Positions 9,840 to 19,536 of a DNA stretch of 44,930 bases are shown one piece after another; position 1 is the stretch's first letter, and each line of letters starts with the position of its first letter. The position numbers and the translations under genes were made by a program. The stretch is from Gemella haemolysans (GTDB lineage: Bacteria > Bacillota > Bacilli > Staphylococcales > Gemellaceae), in contig NZ_KQ959944.1 in assembly GCF_001553035.1 (NCBI RefSeq), forward strand, positions 7,447 to 52,376, written 5' to 3'. A model generated the notes under the pieces. The model saw nothing but the letters and a program-made list of their open reading frames with translations, was not told where the DNA came from and did no database searches.

Positions 9840-12008
9840 ATGTACGAGAAAATTACAAAAAACTTAGCAACTAAGTTAAAAATACAAGATAAGTATGTAG
9901 TCAATGTATTAAACCTATTAGAAGAGGGTAATACAATTGCTTTTATCGCAAGGTATAGAAAAGAATTAACAAATTCTCTAGATGAAGTTGCTATTAAACA
10001 AATTCAAGATGAATTTAATTATTTAAAATCACTTGAAGAAAGAAAAGAAGAAGTAATTAGATTAATTTCAGAAAAAGGTCTACTTACTGATGAACTAAAA
10101 AAAGATATTTTAGCTCAAGAAAAATTACAAAGGGTAGAAGATTTATATCGTCCTTTTAAAGAGAAAAAACGCACTAAGGCCACGATAGCTAAAGAAAAAG
10201 GATTAGAGAAACTAGCCAATTATATTCTGAAACTTCCAAAATCTTTGGAAGATTTGAATAAAGAAGCTGCTAAGTATATAAATGCTGAAAAAGAGGTTAA
10301 TACGGCTGAAGAAGCAATTAACTATGCATTAGATATTATTGCAGAAAATATTTCTGATAGTGCAAAATATCGTGAATACGTACTAGAAAATACTAGAAAA
10401 TTCGGACAAATTACTTCAGTACTTAAAAAAGGTGGAGAAGAAAAAGACGAAAATGCTACCTATAAAAACTACTATGAGTTTGGGGAACAAATTTCGAAAA
10501 TTGCTTCGCACAGAATTCTTGCATTAAATAGAGCGGAAAAAGAAGGAATAATTCGTGTAAGTATCGAAAATGATAAAGATAGACTACACAATTATATACT
10601 ACGTGGTTTAACAAAGAATCGTCAAACAGCGATTAGCAACTTACTACTAGAATGTATCGCTGATAGTATGAAGAGATTAATTTATCCATCAATTGAAAGA
10701 GAAATTCGTAGTGATTTAACGAAAAAAGCTGAGGAAGATTCTGTTGTTATCTTCTCAGAAAACTTAAAACAACTATTAATGCAAAGTCCTCTTAAAAACA
10801 AAAAAGTTTTAGGTATTGACCCTGCATTTAGAACAGGTTGTAAGATGGCGATTGTTGATGAATATGGTAATTTTATAGATAAAATGGTCATCTATCCGCA
10901 TAAACCAGCTTCAGCAGATAAGCAAGAAAAATCCAAAAAAGATTTAGTTAAATTTATTAATAAACACAATATTAATTTAATAGCTATCGGTAATGGTACT
11001 GCATCTCGTGAAACTGAGAAATTTGTTGTAGATAATTTAAAAGAAGCGGGATTAAAAATTGACTATGTTATCGTAAATGAAGCGGGAGCGAGTGTGTACT
11101 CGGCTAGTGAGGTAGCACGTGAAGAATTCCCAGATTTTAATGTAGAAGAAAGAAGTGCTGTATCTATAGCACGTCGTATTCAAGATCCATTAAGTGAACT
11201 TGTAAAAATTGATCCTAAATCAATCGGTGTAGGACAATACCAACACGATATTACTCCTAAGTTTTTAGAAAAAGAGCTTACTTTCGTAGTAGAAACTGCG
11301 GTTAACAAAGTAGGGGTAAATGTTAATACCGCATCTGTTTCACTACTATCATATGTTTCAGGTGTTAATAAACAAATCGCTAAAAATATCGTAGCGTACC
11401 GTCAAGAAAATGGAAAAATAGAAACTATTAAAGAAATAGCCAAAGTACCAAGACTTGGTAAAAAAACATTCGAGCAATGTGTAGGATTCTTTAGAATACC
11501 CGATAGTAAAAATATTTTCGATGCTACAGGTATTCACCCAGAAAGTTATAAAGCAGCAGAGAATTTATTAAAAGAGCTGAAACTATCAACTAAAGAAGTA
11601 GGAACAGAAGAGTTTGCTACTATAATAGATGGTGTAGATAAAAAAGCTCTAGCAGAAAAAATTGGTGTCGGTCTTGAAACGTTAGAAGATATAATTAAAG
11701 ATTTAAAACAACCTCTGCGAGATGCACGTGAATCATTCGCTAAGCCATTGTTAAAATCTGATATTCTAACTATAGATGATCTTCAGATTGGTGTTAAATT
11801 AGCAGGTACTGTTAGAAATATTACACAGTTTGGAGCATTTATTGACATTGGTTTAAAACAAGATGCGATGGTACACATTTCAAAAATTAGTAAAAATTAT
11901 ATTAAAAATCCATTAGACGTGCTGAGTGTAGGACAAATTGTTGATGTTTATGTAATAGACATAGACAAAGAACGAGGACGTGTTGCACTAGCGATGTTTA
12001 AAGATTAA
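9840..12008 (+). CDS. tex: Tex family RNA-binding transcription accessory protein
   Basis: This 722-residue protein has the complete Tex domain order: N-terminal helical region, YqgF/RuvC-like domain (KVLGIDPAFRTGCKMAIVD near residue 323), helix-hairpin-helix motifs (YRQENGKIETIKEIAKVPRLG and following), and a C-terminal S1 domain (NITQFGAFIDIGL...AMVHISKIS). Tex binds nucleic acid and influences transcription and stress tolerance; the exact role in cocci is unclear. It follows alr by 14 bases and precedes the acyltransferase by 11, so the four genes from acpS are probably co-transcribed. Confidence 0.94.
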   Translation: MYEKITKNLATKLKIQDKYVVNVLNLLEEGNTIAFIARYRKELTNSLDEVAIKQIQDEFNYLKSLEERKEEVIRLISEKGLLTDELKKDILAQEKLQRVEDLYRPFKEKKRTKATIAKEKGLEKLANYILKLPKSLEDLNKEAAKYINAEKEVNTAEEAINYALDIIAENISDSAKYREYVLENTRKFGQITSVLKKGGEEKDENATYKNYYEFGEQISKIASHRILALNRAEKEGIIRVSIENDKDRLHNYILRGLTKNRQTAISNLLLECIADSMKRLIYPSIEREIRSDLTKKAEEDSVVIFSENLKQLLMQSPLKNKKVLGIDPAFRTGCKMAIVDEYGNFIDKMVIYPHKPASADKQEKSKKDLVKFINKHNINLIAIGNGTASRETEKFVVDNLKEAGLKIDYVIVNEAGASVYSASEVAREEFPDFNVEERSAVSIARRIQDPLSELVKIDPKSIGVGQYQHDITPKFLEKELTFVVETAVNKVGVNVNTASVSLLSYVSGVNKQIAKNIVAYRQENGKIETIKEIAKVPRLGKKTFEQCVGFFRIPDSKNIFDATGIHPESYKAAENLLKELKLSTKEVGTEEFATIIDGVDKKALAEKIGVGLETLEDIIKDLKQPLRDARESFAKPLLKSDILTIDDLQIGVKLAGTVRNITQFGAFIDIGLKQDAMVHISKISKNYIKNPLDVLSVGQIVDVYVIDIDKERGRVALAMFKD

Positions 12009-12019
12009 AGGAGGTAAAA

Positions 12020-13906
12020 ATGAGTAATAACAAATCAAAATACCTTCCAAGTATAGATAGCTTGAGGGCATTGGCTGTATTAGCAGTTATTATTTATCAC
12101 GTTGATGTAAATTACCTACCGGGTGGATTTTTAGGAGTAGATCTATTTTTTGTTTTATCGGGATATTTAATTAGTTCATTAATTATTAAAGAATATAGAA
12201 AGACTGGTAGCTTAAATTTATATAATTTCTATATAAGAAGGGCTAGACGTCTGTTACCAGCTGTTTACTTTATGATAACAGTTGGATTAGTAGTAATGGT
12301 AATTTTCAATGAAGTACTTCTTCGTAAGAGTCACCTTGATGCTATATTTGGTTATATATATTCTAGTAACTGGTGGTATATTTTCCATAAACTAGATTAT
12401 TTTGATAGCTTCGGTGCGCAAAGCCCGTTCAAACATCTTTGGTCTTTAGCAATAGAAGAGCAATTTTATATGATTTTCCCATTGCTATTCTTATTGGTTA
12501 ATAGAAAGAAAAAATCAAAAGATGGAACATATAAATTAAATAAGAACTTTTTATATGTTATTCTAGGATTAATATTAGTATCATTAATAGCTCATATTCT
12601 TTTATTTGATATAAACAATATTAGTAGAATTTATTTCGGTACTGACACTCGAGCGTTTTCTCTACTTGTAGGAGTAGTAGGAGCAATCTTATATCCTATG
12701 GAGAGATTGCATGCTAAGGTAACTCTACAACAGAATATGGTATACAGCGTGGTTTCACTAGTGTCTATCGCTACTTTAATAACAGTAATGATTTATACAT
12801 CTGAGTATAACACATTACTGTATAGAGGTGGATTCCTATTAGTAGCTATATTAGGGTTGATAGTTATAATAAGTAGTGGGAAACAACATACATTAATGTC
12901 AAGATTATTATCATTCAAACCTGTAGTGTTTATTGGTAAGATATCATACAGTTTATACTTATGGCATTTCCCAGTATTAGTATTAACGACACCGGTATCA
13001 GAGATTGGTAATCCGAATATATTCTTTGTAATTTTAAGAATAGTATTAACATTTGCTGTAGCAATAGTGAGCTATGTATTTGTTGAAACTCCAATTAGAA
13101 AATTAGGATTTAAAAACTATATAAATGTTATATTCAAAAAATTGAAAAAACGTCCTGGAAAATCTAGAAAAGTCTATGCAGGTATTGTTGGATTAGTTTC
13201 AGTATTATTCTTAATGGGTATTTTTGGAAAAAGTGTTCCATTTATTTCTACAGCTTTTGTAAAAGAAATGGAAAGTAATAAAGAAACTCAGTTTGTAAAT
13301 AACGGAAACAATAAAGATAGTAACCAAGAAAAATCTAGTGATTCTAACAAAGATAACAAAGATAACAAAGACAACAAAGACAACAAAGACAATAAAGAAG
13401 ATAAAAAAAATTCTGATAAAAAATATAGTTCAGTACTAGTTATGGGTGATTCATTAACAGTAGACATTGGAGAAAAATTCCAAGGACTATACCCGGGAGC
13501 CGTAATTGATGGTAAAATTGGTCGTCAATTATATGTAGCAGTAGAAGAGGCGAAAAGCTATTCTAAATACAATAATGAAAATTCAGCGATAATCTTCCAA
13601 TTAGGAACTAATGGTCCATTTACAGAAAGTCAAATTGAAGAATTAGTAAAAGAGTTTGATAAAGCTGATATTTACTTTGTTAACATAAAAGTACCAAGAG
13701 CTTGGGAAAAAACAGTAAATGCAGCACTAAAAGAAACACAAGAAAAACATTCAAATGTAAAAATTATTGACTGGTATTCAGTGGCAAATAGTAGTAAAGA
13801 TTTATTTGAGCCTGATAGAGTTCACTTAAATCAAACTGGTATAGCTGAAATGGTAACATTAATAGAGAAAAACTTAAAACGCCCAGTGGAAATTAAGACA
13901 AATTAA
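12020..13906 (+). CDS. oatA: OatA-like peptidoglycan/cell-wall O-acetyltransferase
   Basis: This 628-residue membrane protein has an N-terminal acyltransferase-3 domain (about residues 8-370, about ten membrane helices, with the motifs YHVDVNYLPGGFLGVDLFFV and HLWSLAIEEQFY). A charged Asn/Asp/Lys linker follows, then an extracellular SGNH esterase-type domain. The catalytic set is visible as G476-D477-S478 and D599-R-V-H602. OatA proteins O-acetylate peptidoglycan and give lysozyme resistance. The ribosome site is AAAGGAGG. The linker carries a short tandem repeat listed separately. The exact acceptor polymer is inferred. Confidence 0.88.
   Translation: MSNNKSKYLPSIDSLRALAVLAVIIYHVDVNYLPGGFLGVDLFFVLSGYLISSLIIKEYRKTGSLNLYNFYIRRARRLLPAVYFMITVGLVVMVIFNEVLLRKSHLDAIFGYIYSSNWWYIFHKLDYFDSFGAQSPFKHLWSLAIEEQFYMIFPLLFLLVNRKKKSKDGTYKLNKNFLYVILGLILVSLIAHILLFDINNISRIYFGTDTRAFSLLVGVVGAILYPMERLHAKVTLQQNMVYSVVSLVSIATLITVMIYTSEYNTLLYRGGFLLVAILGLIVIISSGKQHTLMSRLLSFKPVVFIGKISYSLYLWHFPVLVLTTPVSEIGNPNIFFVILRIVLTFAVAIVSYVFVETPIRKLGFKNYINVIFKKLKKRPGKSRKVYAGIVGLVSVLFLMGIFGKSVPFISTAFVKEMESNKETQFVNNGNNKDSNQEKSSDSNKDNKDNKDNKDNKDNKEDKKNSDKKYSSVLVMGDSLTVDIGEKFQGLYPGAVIDGKIGRQLYVAVEEAKSYSKYNNENSAIIFQLGTNGPFTESQIEELVKEFDKADIYFVNIKVPRAWEKTVNAALKETQEKHSNVKIIDWYSVANSSKDLFEPDRVHLNQTGIAEMVTLIEKNLKRPVEIKTN
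13346..13399 (+). repeat. 9-bp coding tandem repeat in the acyltransferase linker
   Basis: There are five units of AACAAAGA(T/C), two ending in T and three in C, plus a degenerate sixth. They encode repeated Asn-Lys-Asp in the flexible linker between the membrane and SGNH domains. The 9-bp unit keeps frame, so slippage would only change linker length. Confidence 0.9.
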
Positions 13907-13918
13907 AAATGATATAGA

Positions 13919-13956
13919 GAACTAAGTAGTAGGAAAATACTATTTAGTTCTTTTTG
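13919..13956 (+). terminator. terminator after the acyltransferase gene
   Basis: The hairpin GAACTAAGTAGTA / TACTATTTAGTTC is followed by TTTTTGTT. It ends the acpS-alr-tex-oatA unit. Confidence 0.85.
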
Positions 13957-14174
13957 TTGTATACTAAATCTGGGGCATAGAAAAATTCCATCCTCGCATT
14001 TATTATATAACCATTTTTCTAAAATATAGTGTTAATCAATAGGTTTATCATAGAAATAGTAAAATTAAAGTGTCAATTCTATTTGAAATGTTTAACTTTC
14101 GTTGAAATATCAATATAGTTTGTGATATAATATTTTAGTATTAGAATTTAATGAACAATAAAAAGGAGATTACT

Positions 14175-15638
14175 ATGACAAAAGTAAGAGTAAGATATGC
14201 ACCATCTCCAACAGGAAATTTACATATCGGAAATGCAAGAACTGCATTATTTAATTACCTTTTTGCTAAACACAACGGTGGAGATTTCGTATTAAGAATT
14301 GAAGATACGGACTTCAAACGTAACAAAGAAGAAGGTGAACGTAGCCAACTTAAATACATGAATTGGTTAGGTTTAGATTATGATGAAGGTATTGGAAAAG
14401 AAAAAGAATTCGGTCCATACCGTCAATCTGAGAGAATCGATATTTATCAAAAATATGCTGATCAACTTATCGCAGAAGATAAAGCTTATAAATGCTACAT
14501 GACAGCTGAAGAATTAGAAGCTGAAAGAGAAGAGCAAATTGCTAATGGATTACCACCACGTTATAGTGGGAAACACGCTAACTTAACAAAAGAAGAGCAA
14601 GAAGCTTTTGAAAAAGAAGGTAGAAAACCTGCTATCCGTATCCGTGTTCCTCAAGACAGAACATACAAATTTGATGATATGGTTAAAGGTGAACTATCAT
14701 TCGAAGGGCATGATTTCGGAGATTTCGTAATCATTAAAAATGATGGAGTAGCAACATACAACTTCGCAGTTGTTATCGACGACTACTTAATGAAAATTTC
14801 TCATGTATTACGTGGAGATGACCATGTTTCAAATACACCAAAACAATTAGTAGTATATGAAGCATTAGGATTTGAACCACCAAGATTTGGTCACATGACT
14901 CTAATCGTAAATGAAAACAAGAAAAAATTATCTAAACGTGATGAAAGTATCATCCAATTCATCGAACAATATGATGAATTAGGATACCTTCCAGAAGCAT
15001 TATTTAACTTCATCGCTTTATTAGGATGGTCTCCAGAAGGTGAACAAGAAATCTTCTCTAAAGAAGAGTTCGTAAAAATCTTCGATGAAAAACGTCTAAG
15101 TAAATCACCAGCGTTCTTCGATAACAATAAACTTACTTGGATTAACAACCAGTACATCAAAGCTCAACCTTTAGAAAGAATCGTAGACTTATCATTACCA
15201 TTCTTCATTAAAGAAGGTGTAGCGACAGCTGAAGAAGTAGAAGCTAACAAAGCATGGTTTGAAAAATTAATTTCATTATACCAACCACAAATGAGTTACG
15301 GAGCTGAAATCGTTGAGTTAACAAAACAATTCTTCGTTGAAGATGTTAAATTCGATGAAGAAGAATTGGAAATCTTAAAACAAGAAACTACAGCAACAGT
15401 ATTCGAAGATTTCTTAACAAAAGTTACTGAAGTAGAAGAATTTACAGCTGATAATATAAAAGCTTTAATTAAAGCAATTCAAAAAGATACAGGAGTAAAA
15501 GGTAAAAACTTATTTATGCCAATCCGTATTGCATCAACAGGATCAATGCATGGTCCAGAATTAAACACAAGCTTAGAGCTACTTGGTAAAGAACGTGTAG
15601 CTGCTAGAGTAAAAGCCGCATTAGAAACAATTAAATAG
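14175..15638 (+). CDS. gltX: glutamyl-tRNA synthetase
   Basis: This 487-residue class I aminoacyl-tRNA synthetase charges tRNA-Glu, and in most Bacilli also tRNA-Gln before amidation. The HIGH-type motif is [15 protein letters not shown] near the N terminus and the KMSKS-type motif is KLSKRDES. Length is typical of non-discriminating GluRS. The longer in-frame ATG at 14151 is less likely because AAGGAG at 14163-14168 directs initiation at 14175 ([14 protein letters not shown]). Confidence 0.97.
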   Translation: MTKVRVRYAPSPTGNLHIGNARTALFNYLFAKHNGGDFVLRIEDTDFKRNKEEGERSQLKYMNWLGLDYDEGIGKEKEFGPYRQSERIDIYQKYADQLIAEDKAYKCYMTAEELEAEREEQIANGLPPRYSGKHANLTKEEQEAFEKEGRKPAIRIRVPQDRTYKFDDMVKGELSFEGHDFGDFVIIKNDGVATYNFAVVIDDYLMKISHVLRGDDHVSNTPKQLVVYEALGFEPPRFGHMTLIVNENKKKLSKRDESIIQFIEQYDELGYLPEALFNFIALLGWSPEGEQEIFSKEEFVKIFDEKRLSKSPAFFDNNKLTWINNQYIKAQPLERIVDLSLPFFIKEGVATAEEVEANKAWFEKLISLYQPQMSYGAEIVELTKQFFVEDVKFDEEELEILKQETTATVFEDFLTKVTEVEEFTADNIKALIKAIQKDTGVKGKNLFMPIRIASTGSMHGPELNTSLELLGKERVAARVKAALETIK

Positions 15639-15666
15639 TATAAATTAAGAAAAGAAATAACGAAAG

Positions 15667-15722
15667 ATTAAGGGTGAAATGAATCAGAACTACTAAATTT
15701 TAGAGTAGCCCTTAATTTTAAT
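15667..15722 (+). terminator. probable terminator after gltX
   Basis: The outer stem ATTAAGGG / CCCTTAAT encloses an inner hairpin CTACT / AGTAG, followed by a T-rich tail. The left arm slightly recalls a T-box (AGGGTG), but no T-box core follows. Confidence 0.6.
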
Positions 15723-15774
15723 TTTTCGAGGTGAAAAAAGATAGAGAAATATATATAAAAGTAAAGAAAATATC

Positions 15775-15803
15775 TTGACATTTATCTTCAAATAAGGTAT
15801 TAT
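15775..15803 (+). promoter_or_regulatory. promoter of rplM-rpsI
   Basis: A -35 TTGACA at 15775-15780 and a -10 TATTAT at 15798-15803 are separated by 17 bp. Confidence 0.85.
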
Positions 15804-15808
15804 TACTT

Positions 15809-15897
15809 ATGATATTGTTTATATATCTTCACGAGTAAGCCCCGGAAAACTTAGTCGTTATGACAGATTAAAAACAACATCTAGGAGGAAAAAAGAC
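15809..15897 (+). promoter_or_regulatory. L13-type ribosomal protein leader
   Basis: The roughly 85-nt transcript leader between the promoter and rplM contains the conserved-looking segment CACGAGTAAGCCCCGGAAAA and a paired ACGAGTAA / TTAGTCGT region. It matches in position and character the Firmicutes L13 leader, in which L13 is thought to bind its own mRNA. Assigned from memory of the motif, not by a covariance search. Confidence 0.6.
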
Positions 15898-16335
15898 ATG
15901 CGTCAAACATATATGGCAAAGCCATCAACTGTAGAAAAAAAATGGTATGTAATCGATGCTGAAGGACAAACTTTAGGTCGCTTATCATCAGAGGTAGCTT
16001 CAATTTTAAGAGGGAAACACAAACCTACTTATACACCACACATCGATACTGGGGATAATGTTATCATTATCAACGCTGAGAAAATTGTGTTAACTGGTAA
16101 AAAATTAACTGATAAAATTTACCGTCGTCACACAATGCACCCAGGTGGGTTAAAAGAAAGAACTGCTGGATTAATGGTAGAAAAATATCCAGAAGAACTT
16201 TTAGAACTATCTATCAAAGGTATGTTACCAAAAAATACTTTAGGTAGAGCTCAAGGAATGAAACTTCACGTTTACCGTGGAGCTGAACACCCACACGCAG
16301 CACAAAAACCAGAAAAATACGAATTACGTGGATAA
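15898..16335 (+). CDS. rplM: 50S ribosomal protein L13
   Basis: This 145-residue L13 has the family segments [28 protein letters not shown], the [17 protein letters not shown] region and the [12 protein letters not shown] signature. L13 is an early-assembling 50S protein binding 23S rRNA. AGGAGG lies nine bases upstream. It is followed after 19 bases by rpsI, the usual operon partner. Confidence 0.98.
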   Translation: MRQTYMAKPSTVEKKWYVIDAEGQTLGRLSSEVASILRGKHKPTYTPHIDTGDNVIIINAEKIVLTGKKLTDKIYRRHTMHPGGLKERTAGLMVEKYPEELLELSIKGMLPKNTLGRAQGMKLHVYRGAEHPHAAQKPEKYELRG

Positions 16336-16354
16336 TATAGGAGGAAATTATTAA

Positions 16355-16747
16355 ATGGCACAAGTAGAATATCGCGGTACAGGACGCCGTAAAAGCTCAG
16401 TAGCACGTGTAAGATTAGTACCTGGAACAGGGAAAGTTGTTATCAACAACAGAGAAATGCGTGAATACTTACCATTAGAATCATTAGTATTAGACTTAAT
16501 GCAACCTTTAGAAGTTACATCTACTACAGGTAACTATGACGTTTTAGTTAACGTTAACGGTGGAGGATACACAGGACAAGCTCAAGCAATCCGTCACGGA
16601 ATTGCACGTGCTTTACTAGAAGTAAACCCAGAATACCGTAAAGACTTAAAACCAGCAGGATTACTAACTCGTGACCCTCGTATGAAAGAACGTAAAAAAT
16701 ACGGTCTTCGTGGTGCGAGACGTGCTCCTCAATTCTCTAAACGTTAA
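16355..16747 (+). CDS. rpsI: 30S ribosomal protein S9
   Basis: This 130-residue S9 starts with [13 protein letters not shown] and ends with the basic [16 protein letters not shown] tail, whose final residues reach the P-site tRNA. The signature [19 protein letters not shown] is complete. It is co-transcribed with rplM and followed by a strong terminator. Confidence 0.98.
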   Translation: MAQVEYRGTGRRKSSVARVRLVPGTGKVVINNREMREYLPLESLVLDLMQPLEVTSTTGNYDVLVNVNGGGYTGQAQAIRHGIARALLEVNPEYRKDLKPAGLLTRDPRMKERKKYGLRGARRAPQFSKR

Positions 16748-16772
16748 TATTGGTCTTATACCAAATTACGTC

Positions 16773-16808
16773 AAGACACCAGAGAAATCTCTCTGGTGTC
16801 TTTTTTTG
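16773..16808 (+). terminator. terminator of the rplM-rpsI operon
   Basis: The hairpin AAGACACCAGAG / CTCTGGTGTCTT is followed by a run of seven or more T. Confidence 0.95.
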
Positions 16809-16849
16809 TTTTCTTTAAAACATGGTCTACTATAGTAGCATTCAGTGAG

Positions 16850-16902
16850 ATAAAATAAAAAAACTGAAACTTTATGAATTATTCATAAGTTATTTCAGTT
16901 TT
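16850..16902 (-). terminator. terminator of the leftward hypothetical gene at 16918
   Basis: Read on the minus strand, AAACTGAAA pairs with TTTCAGTTT and a T-rich tail follows. A nested ATGAATTATTCAT hairpin lies in the loop. Confidence 0.75.
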
Positions 16903-16917
16903 CTTATTATAAATATT

Positions 16918-17538
16918 TTATTCGTATATTTCAGAATCTTTCAGTGTGAAGACTACTTCTGTTCCAGCTGGATAATTATCTAAAGATAATAATAGTATCT
17001 TTTCTTCAATTTTCTTAGGTTTAATTTCTGCACTTACTTGAGCTATCTCGTTTAATTCGTCATAAAGATTTTTAAATAATTTTGCATCTTTTACCTTGAT
17101 TTTTGGATTTATTTGATAAATAGGTGTTTCACCAAACCAAGTATCTTCATTCTGGAAATCAATCTCTGATTTCTCATTGATTTTTAATTTGATTGCAATA
17201 TCATAATCAAATGTATAACGATCAAAAAGTTTAGCAAGGCTACTGATATAGTCATGTGATCCTTTATTTGATCCATTGATAAATTTTAATTTTGCACTAT
17301 AATCGATAGCATTAAGATCGAAAATCTCTGCCATTTTAAAAACGTCAAATTCATCATAAACATCAGAAGTTACAAAATTGACTTTAACATCATATCCCAC
17401 ACGTTGAAATTCTTGATATTTTTCTAGAAGTTGGTCTACCGTAGCATCTTCGATGTTTTCTTTTACATTTGTGACAGATTCTTTCCCGTCTTCTATAACT
17501 TCTTGTTTAGGATACTTAACTGTTAATATATAGTTCAT
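16918..17538 (-). CDS. uncharacterised soluble protein
   Basis: I do not recognise this 206-residue protein. It is acidic, has no signal peptide or membrane helix, and looks globular with alternating helices and strands. The first in-frame ATG at 17565 is unlikely: AAGGAGGAAT lies just before the ATG at 17538 (MNYILTVKYPKQ). It is transcribed leftward on its own, divergently from the amidotransferase gene and convergently toward rpsI. Codon use resembles the host genes, so it is probably a host gene. Confidence 0.75.
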   Translation of the reverse strand: MNYILTVKYPKQEVIEDGKESVTNVKENIEDATVDQLLEKYQEFQRVGYDVKVNFVTSDVYDEFDVFKMAEIFDLNAIDYSAKLKFINGSNKGSHDYISSLAKLFDRYTFDYDIAIKLKINEKSEIDFQNEDTWFGETPIYQINPKIKVKDAKLFKNLYDELNEIAQVSAEIKPKKIEEKILLLSLDNYPAGTEVVFTLKDSEIYE

Positions 17539-17704
17539 CCAATTATTCCTCCTTAAATTTAACACAATTTATATTATACATATCTTTTTATCTATTTACA
17601 ATAGTGTAATATTACTTTTAATAAATTTATGATTATTATTATAATTTATTGAGTGAATGTTTTTCAAATTTTCAGAAACATCTGAAAATGATGAATACAT
17701 AATC

Positions 17705-17733
17705 TTGACATTTTTATGCAAAGTTTATATAAT
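17705..17733 (+). promoter_or_regulatory. promoter of the amidotransferase gene
   Basis: TTGACA at 17705-17710 and TATAAT at 17728-17733 have a 17-bp spacer, a full consensus sigma-A promoter. Confidence 0.9.
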
Positions 17734-17768
17734 AAGAGTCATAATTTAAAAAAAGGAGGTCATTGCAC

Positions 17769-18431
17769 ATGAAAATAATTGCAATTTCAACAAGAAGTGT
17801 CGATTACAAATCAGATGCAGGTATAGCTAAAAGACGTTTATACACTAATGGTTATTTTTCAGAAATAGCAGAAAAAACTGGCTTTATTTTATTCCCAGTT
17901 TGTTCTGATAATGGATTAGAGGAAATTGCAGCCATGTGTAGTGGCTTGATAATTGCTGGAAGAGATAGGGATATAAATCCTAGGTACTATGGAGAAGAAC
18001 CTTTAGAAGGTTTAGAATATCCAGAGGATTCCTATGAAGATGAGTTAGACTTTAGACTTATTGAGCTTTTCGAAAAAAGTAATAAACCTATCTTAGGTAT
18101 ATGTAGCGGATTGCAGAGTTTAAATATATACCACGGAGGTACTTTAAAACAGCATATAGATGAGCATACTAGTAAAGAACAATTAATCCGTCATAATATT
18201 GATATTGAAGAAGATTCATTTGTTCATAGTTTATATGGAAGTAAAACAGAAGTTAATTCAATTCATCACCAGGCAATTAATAAAGTAGCTGATGGTTTTA
18301 AAGTTACAGCAGTAGCAGAGGATGGTAATATTGAAGCAATAGAGAAGGGGAATCTTATTGGAGTGCAATGGCACCCAGAAGTAGACTATGAAATAGATAC
18401 CTTTAAAAAATTCCTTTGTCTATGTGAATAA
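17769..18431 (+). CDS. class I glutamine amidotransferase-like hydrolase (PuuD-type)
   Basis: This 220-residue enzyme carries a full amidotransferase triad: C112 in ILGICSGLQSLN, and H202 and E204 in GVQWHPE. The HHQAIN motif is typical of gamma-glutamyl-gamma-aminobutyrate hydrolases (PuuD family) and peptidase C26 enzymes. It therefore probably hydrolyses a gamma-glutamyl amide; the substrate is unknown because no polyamine genes are near. A TTG at 17763 is in frame, but AAAGGAGGT at 17752-17760 favours the ATG at 17769. It is monocistronic from a consensus promoter. Confidence 0.85.
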   Translation: MKIIAISTRSVDYKSDAGIAKRRLYTNGYFSEIAEKTGFILFPVCSDNGLEEIAAMCSGLIIAGRDRDINPRYYGEEPLEGLEYPEDSYEDELDFRLIELFEKSNKPILGICSGLQSLNIYHGGTLKQHIDEHTSKEQLIRHNIDIEEDSFVHSLYGSKTEVNSIHHQAINKVADGFKVTAVAEDGNIEAIEKGNLIGVQWHPEVDYEIDTFKKFLCLCE

Positions 18432-18482
18432 GAAAAATAAATTTTTTAATCAAAAAAAATAAAGAATAACCTACCAAAATAG

Positions 18483-18511
18483 TTGACTATTATCAAAAAT
18501 AATGGTAAACT
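18483..18511 (+). promoter_or_regulatory. promoter of rpsD
   Basis: A -35 TTGACT at 18483-18488 and a -10 TAAACT at 18506-18511 are separated by 17 bp. Confidence 0.7.
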
Positions 18512-18519
18512 ATTCTTTG

Positions 18520-18697
18520 TGTAAAATAATAGCAGTGGATTAATTGTTATTGCCTCTATGTTATACATTTTTTAATGTGGCAACTCGTAGCCTATGCTGC
18601 TAGGCGAAGTTCCAGTTTTATAACATATACAACAACGATAATCGTGCTTTTTGTTTTCACAACAATAAAAACAAAAAGATAAAAGGAGGAGCATATA
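18520..18697 (+). promoter_or_regulatory. structured rpsD leader, probably S4 autoregulatory
   Basis: The transcript has an unusually long leader of about 180 nt before rpsD. It contains a paired TGTTATA...TATAACA region enclosing hairpins such as GCCTATGCTGCTAGGC, then a CTTTTTGTTTT / AAAACAAAAAG stem just before AGGAGG. S4 represses its own mRNA in Firmicutes through a leader of this kind; the family assignment is inferred from position and structure. Confidence 0.6.
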
Positions 18698-19300
18698 ATG
18701 GCTCGTTTTACAGGTTCAACTTGGAAAAAATCTCGTCGTTTAGGAATTTCACTAAGCGGTACTGGTAAGGAGTTAGCTAAACGTCCTTACGCACCAGGAC
18801 AACACGGTCCTAACTTAAGAAAAAAACTATCTGAGTATGGTTTACAATTACAAGAAAAACAAAAACTTCGTTACCTACACGGTATGAATGAAAAACAATT
18901 CCGTAAATTATTTGATAAAGCTGGTAAATTACAAGGTCTTCACGGGGAAAACTTCATGGCATTACTTGCTACACGTTTAGATTCTGTAGTATACAGCTTA
19001 GGTTTAGCTAGAACTAACCGTCAAGCTAGACAATTAGTAAACCACGGACACGTTCTTGTAGATGGTAAAAAAGTAGACATCGCTTCTTACGCTGTTAAAC
19101 CAGGTCAAGTAGTTTCAGTAAGAGAAAAATCTAGAAACCTTGAAATCATTAAAGAAGCTGTTGAAATCACTAACTTTGTACCTGAGTATTTAACTTTTGA
19201 TGCTGACAAATTAGAAGGATCATTAGTAAGACTTCCAGAAAGAAGTGAATTACACCCAGAAATCAACGAACAACTTATCGTTGAGTACTACAGCCGTTAA
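18698..19300 (+). CDS. rpsD: 30S ribosomal protein S4
   Basis: This 200-residue S4 is the zinc-independent form. It has the N-terminal [18 protein letters not shown] region and the S4 RNA-binding domain with [20 protein letters not shown] and [16 protein letters not shown]4 nucleates assembly of the 30S body. It is preceded by a long leader and followed by a terminator; beyond it begins the decayed prophage region. Confidence 0.98.
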   Translation: MARFTGSTWKKSRRLGISLSGTGKELAKRPYAPGQHGPNLRKKLSEYGLQLQEKQKLRYLHGMNEKQFRKLFDKAGKLQGLHGENFMALLATRLDSVVYSLGLARTNRQARQLVNHGHVLVDGKKVDIASYAVKPGQVVSVREKSRNLEIIKEAVEITNFVPEYLTFDADKLEGSLVRLPERSELHPEINEQLIVEYYSR

Positions 19301-19311
19301 TAACAAAAAAT

Positions 19312-19357
19312 ATCGACTATCCCAGTATTACAAGTACTTGGGGCAGTCGATTTTTTT
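19312..19357 (+). terminator. terminator after rpsD
   Basis: The stem ATCGACTATCCCAGT / ACTTGGGGCAGTCGAT is followed by TTTTTTT. Confidence 0.9.
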
Positions 19358-19536
19358 AAAAGGGAAAAAAAGGGGGAAACTTATCTAACTTTGGACGGTA
19401 GGGGAATTTTTTATTATGCTATAGTTACTCCATATTTGAAAGAAATAAATTTTAATATCCTATTTTCCAAGTCTTTTGGGATATTCAACAAGTCAAAAAT
19501 ATCTTTATCAAAAACTTTTTTATGTTCGTATTTTTT

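Noticed and set aside
15667-15722. T-box upstream of rplM
   Set aside because: AGGGTG occurs, but the rest of the T-box core is absent, and the element pairs as a plain terminator after gltX.
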